Assembly (NCBI GenBank): GCA_021838765.1
Contig: JAKCCY010000131.1
Span: 1-7,361 of the forward strand
Direction of reading: 5' to 3'
Origin: Nitrospirota bacterium
Lineage (GTDB): Bacteria > Nitrospirota_A > Leptospirillia > Leptospirillales > Leptospirillaceae
DNA length: 7,361 nt
Below are positions 6,365 through 7,361 of this stretch, one piece after another. Each line of letters starts with the position of its first letter. Within the stretch, counting starts at the first letter, position 1. The position numbers and the translations under genes are program-made. The notes below the pieces were generated by a model. It was not told where the DNA came from, made no database searches, and worked only from the letters and a program-made list of their open reading frames with translations.

Positions 6365-6850
6365 ATGCAATTGACGCAATATACCGATTATTCCCTTCGT
6401 GTTCTTTTATACCTGTCTGCAAACCCCGGAAGACGCTCAAACATCTCCGAGATCGCCAGAAGTTATGGAATATCGAAAAACCACTTGATGAAAGTCGTCC
6501 AGAATCTTGCTGCAAAGGGGCTTGTACACTCCATCAGAGGTCGACAGGGAGGTCTGTATCATAATGAGGCAACAGACAAGATTACGCTTGGCGAAGTTGT
6601 CCGAATGTGCGAGCCGGATTTTTATCTTGTCGAATGTCTCGATGGCGTTCCCGGGAAGTGCCCGATCGATTCGGCCTGCTACCTGAAAGGGGTTTTGTCC
6701 AATGCGATGAAGAAGTTTATGGAAGAGCTCGACTCTTATACCATCGGGGAAGTGTCGAAGAACCATGTCCAGTTGCAACCACTTTTAAATATCAAGCCCG
6801 ATGTTCCCAAGCGGTCCACGGCCTTGAAGTCACTTCCAGCCGGTGGATAA
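6365..6850 (+). CDS. nsrR: NsrR-like Rrf2-family Fe-S transcriptional repressor
   Basis: A 161-residue Rrf2 protein starting MQLTQYTDYSLRVLLYL, very like NsrR. The winged helix-turn-helix covers about 1-65 (ISEIARSYGISKNHLMKVVQNLAAKGLV, then RGRQGGLY as the wing), followed by the ITLGEVVRMCEPDF helix. Cys91, Cys99 and Cys105 (C-x7-C-x5-C) with Asp8 reproduce the ligand set known for the [4Fe-4S] cluster of Streptomyces NsrR; the first cysteine gap is longer than the usual 4-5 residues. Cys82 is an extra. In the family, nitric oxide destroys the cluster and releases repression of NO-detoxifying genes. IscR is less likely given the MQLTxYTDY start and LDSYTIGEV helix. AGGAG (6354-6358) sits 6 nt before the ATG. 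No NO-detoxifying gene lies in the window, so the targets must be elsewhere or include the gene itself and its neighbours. The tail of about 18 residues after 143 is longer than in E. coli. Confidence 0.87.
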   Translation: MQLTQYTDYSLRVLLYLSANPGRRSNISEIARSYGISKNHLMKVVQNLAAKGLVHSIRGRQGGLYHNEATDKITLGEVVRMCEPDFYLVECLDGVPGKCPIDSACYLKGVLSNAMKKFMEELDSYTIGEVSKNHVQLQPLLNIKPDVPKRSTALKSLPAGG

Positions 6851-6873
6851 GGTCTTCCTGGAGCTGTTGCACC

Positions 6874-7344
6874 TTACTGGACAAGAACGGTAAGGGTTTG
6901 GAGAGCGGACTTGTCGACGTTCTTCCCTTTGGTCTTTTGATTTCCGCCACCCATATCTCCCATATCCTCATCGCTCATATCCATTCCAGCCATATCATTA
7001 TCCATTTCTTTGTGTGTCATTGGATTGGCCTGAACAAAGGAAATCACATCTTTTCCCTTTGGAAGGTGGTGCAATGTGATCACCTTTTTGGGTGAATTGA
7101 TCGTGATCATGGTTGCCATTCGTCCATTGACGTAGGCATGGAGGTGTATGGGGTGGTGGTGATCGGGAGAGGGTGATGGCATGAGAACTAGCCGGATGGT
7201 ATTTCCATGAATCTTGTCGTGGTCATGGTGGTTTAAAATCCTGAGGGAAAGAGGTTCGGGTGATTTTGCCTGAAGGAGTGATGGTCCTGTTAACAAAATA
7301 AAAAATGCAGCCAGAAGAGAGAGTCTTTTTTTCATGATCGTCAC
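6874..7344 (-). CDS. Exported His/Met-rich small protein, probable periplasmic metal binder
   Basis: A 156-residue protein with a clear signal peptide: KKR at 5-7, a hydrophobic stretch 8-23 and a likely cut after LLQA (residue 26). The mature part has a His-rich half (HHDHDKIH at 39-46, DHHHPIHLH at 61-69, HH at 92-93) and a Met/Asp-rich segment (109-131, with MAGMDMSDEDMGDMGGG), ending in a Lys-rich then hydrophobic tail. Such composition is usual for periplasmic copper-binding proteins, so metal storage or delivery in the periplasm is inferred, not shown. The HLHAYVNGR ... LHHLPKGK pattern suggests a beta-sandwich like those in small DUF4399/DUF6130-type domains; this is a guess. The start chosen is GTG at 7344, because AGGGAG (7356-7351) is 6 nt away; the ATG at 7335 would be 15 nt away. 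It converges on the NsrR-like gene with 23 bp between stops. Confidence 0.82.
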   Translation of the reverse strand: MTIMKKRLSLLAAFFILLTGPSLLQAKSPEPLSLRILNHHDHDKIHGNTIRLVLMPSPSPDHHHPIHLHAYVNGRMATMITINSPKKVITLHHLPKGKDVISFVQANPMTHKEMDNDMAGMDMSDEDMGDMGGGNQKTKGKNVDKSALQTLTVLVQ

Positions 7345-7350
7345 CGCACA

Positions 7351-7356
7351 CTCCCT
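7351..7356 (-). promoter_or_regulatory. Ribosome binding site selecting a GTG start
   Basis: Read on the minus strand this is AGGGAG, 6 nt before the GTG at 7344. The alternative ATG three codons downstream lies too far from any such site. Confidence 0.6.
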
Positions 7357-7361
7357 TCTGT

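Noticed and set aside
6851..6873. Terminator between the NsrR-like gene and the convergent metal-binding gene
   Set aside because: The 23-bp gap holds no convincing hairpin or T-run.
6607..7095. 162-aa + strand frame spanning the end of the NsrR-like gene and the opposite strand of the His/Met-rich gene
   Set aside because: It overlaps two well-supported genes in other frames, and its composition is unlike a real protein.

Overview
The window shows a gene-dense bacterial chromosome segment of roughly 50% GC by eye, with ordinary Shine-Dalgarno sites and tightly packed genes. There is no rRNA, tRNA, CRISPR array or recognisable mobile element. The mix of genes (RecBCD-type repair, a CPSF73-like nuclease, a fused acyl-activating/acyltransferase enzyme, Crp- and NsrR-type regulators, a His/Met-rich exported protein) would fit an acidophilic iron oxidiser of the Leptospirillum/Nitrospirota type. 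That placement is an impression of protein style, not something the sequence proves.

Region 1 (1-4910, + strand) looks like one transcription unit. It holds the C-terminal nuclease domain of RecB (cut by the window edge), a possible 37-codon linking ORF, a beta-CASP metallo-beta-lactamase nuclease, and a 897-residue three-domain protein: AMP-forming acyl ligase, acyl carrier protein, PlsC acyltransferase. The joints are a 17-bp overlap, a TAATG overlap and an ATGA overlap, so translational coupling is likely. The large fusion is the most distinctive object here. By its motifs it could activate a fatty acid, load it on its own carrier domain and pass it to a (lyso)phospholipid-type acceptor, like E. 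coli Aas but with reversed domain order and a built-in carrier.

Region 2 (4924-5496, - strand) is a two-helix membrane protein of unknown function with a CPFC motif at the start of its first helix. It converges on the operon with only 13 bp between stops and is divergent from the next gene.

Region 3 (5569-6850, + strand) holds two regulators 67 bp apart. One is a Crp/Fnr-family protein without recognisable cAMP-binding residues or an FNR-type cysteine cluster. The other is an NsrR-like Rrf2 repressor with the Asp plus three Cys expected for a nitric-oxide-sensing [4Fe-4S] cluster. The spacer between them carries two inverted repeats. Together they suggest a small redox/NO control locus.

Region 4 (6874-7344, - strand) is an exported His- and Met-rich small protein, probably a periplasmic metal-binding (copper-type) protein. 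It converges on the NsrR-like gene. Its promoter lies beyond the window.
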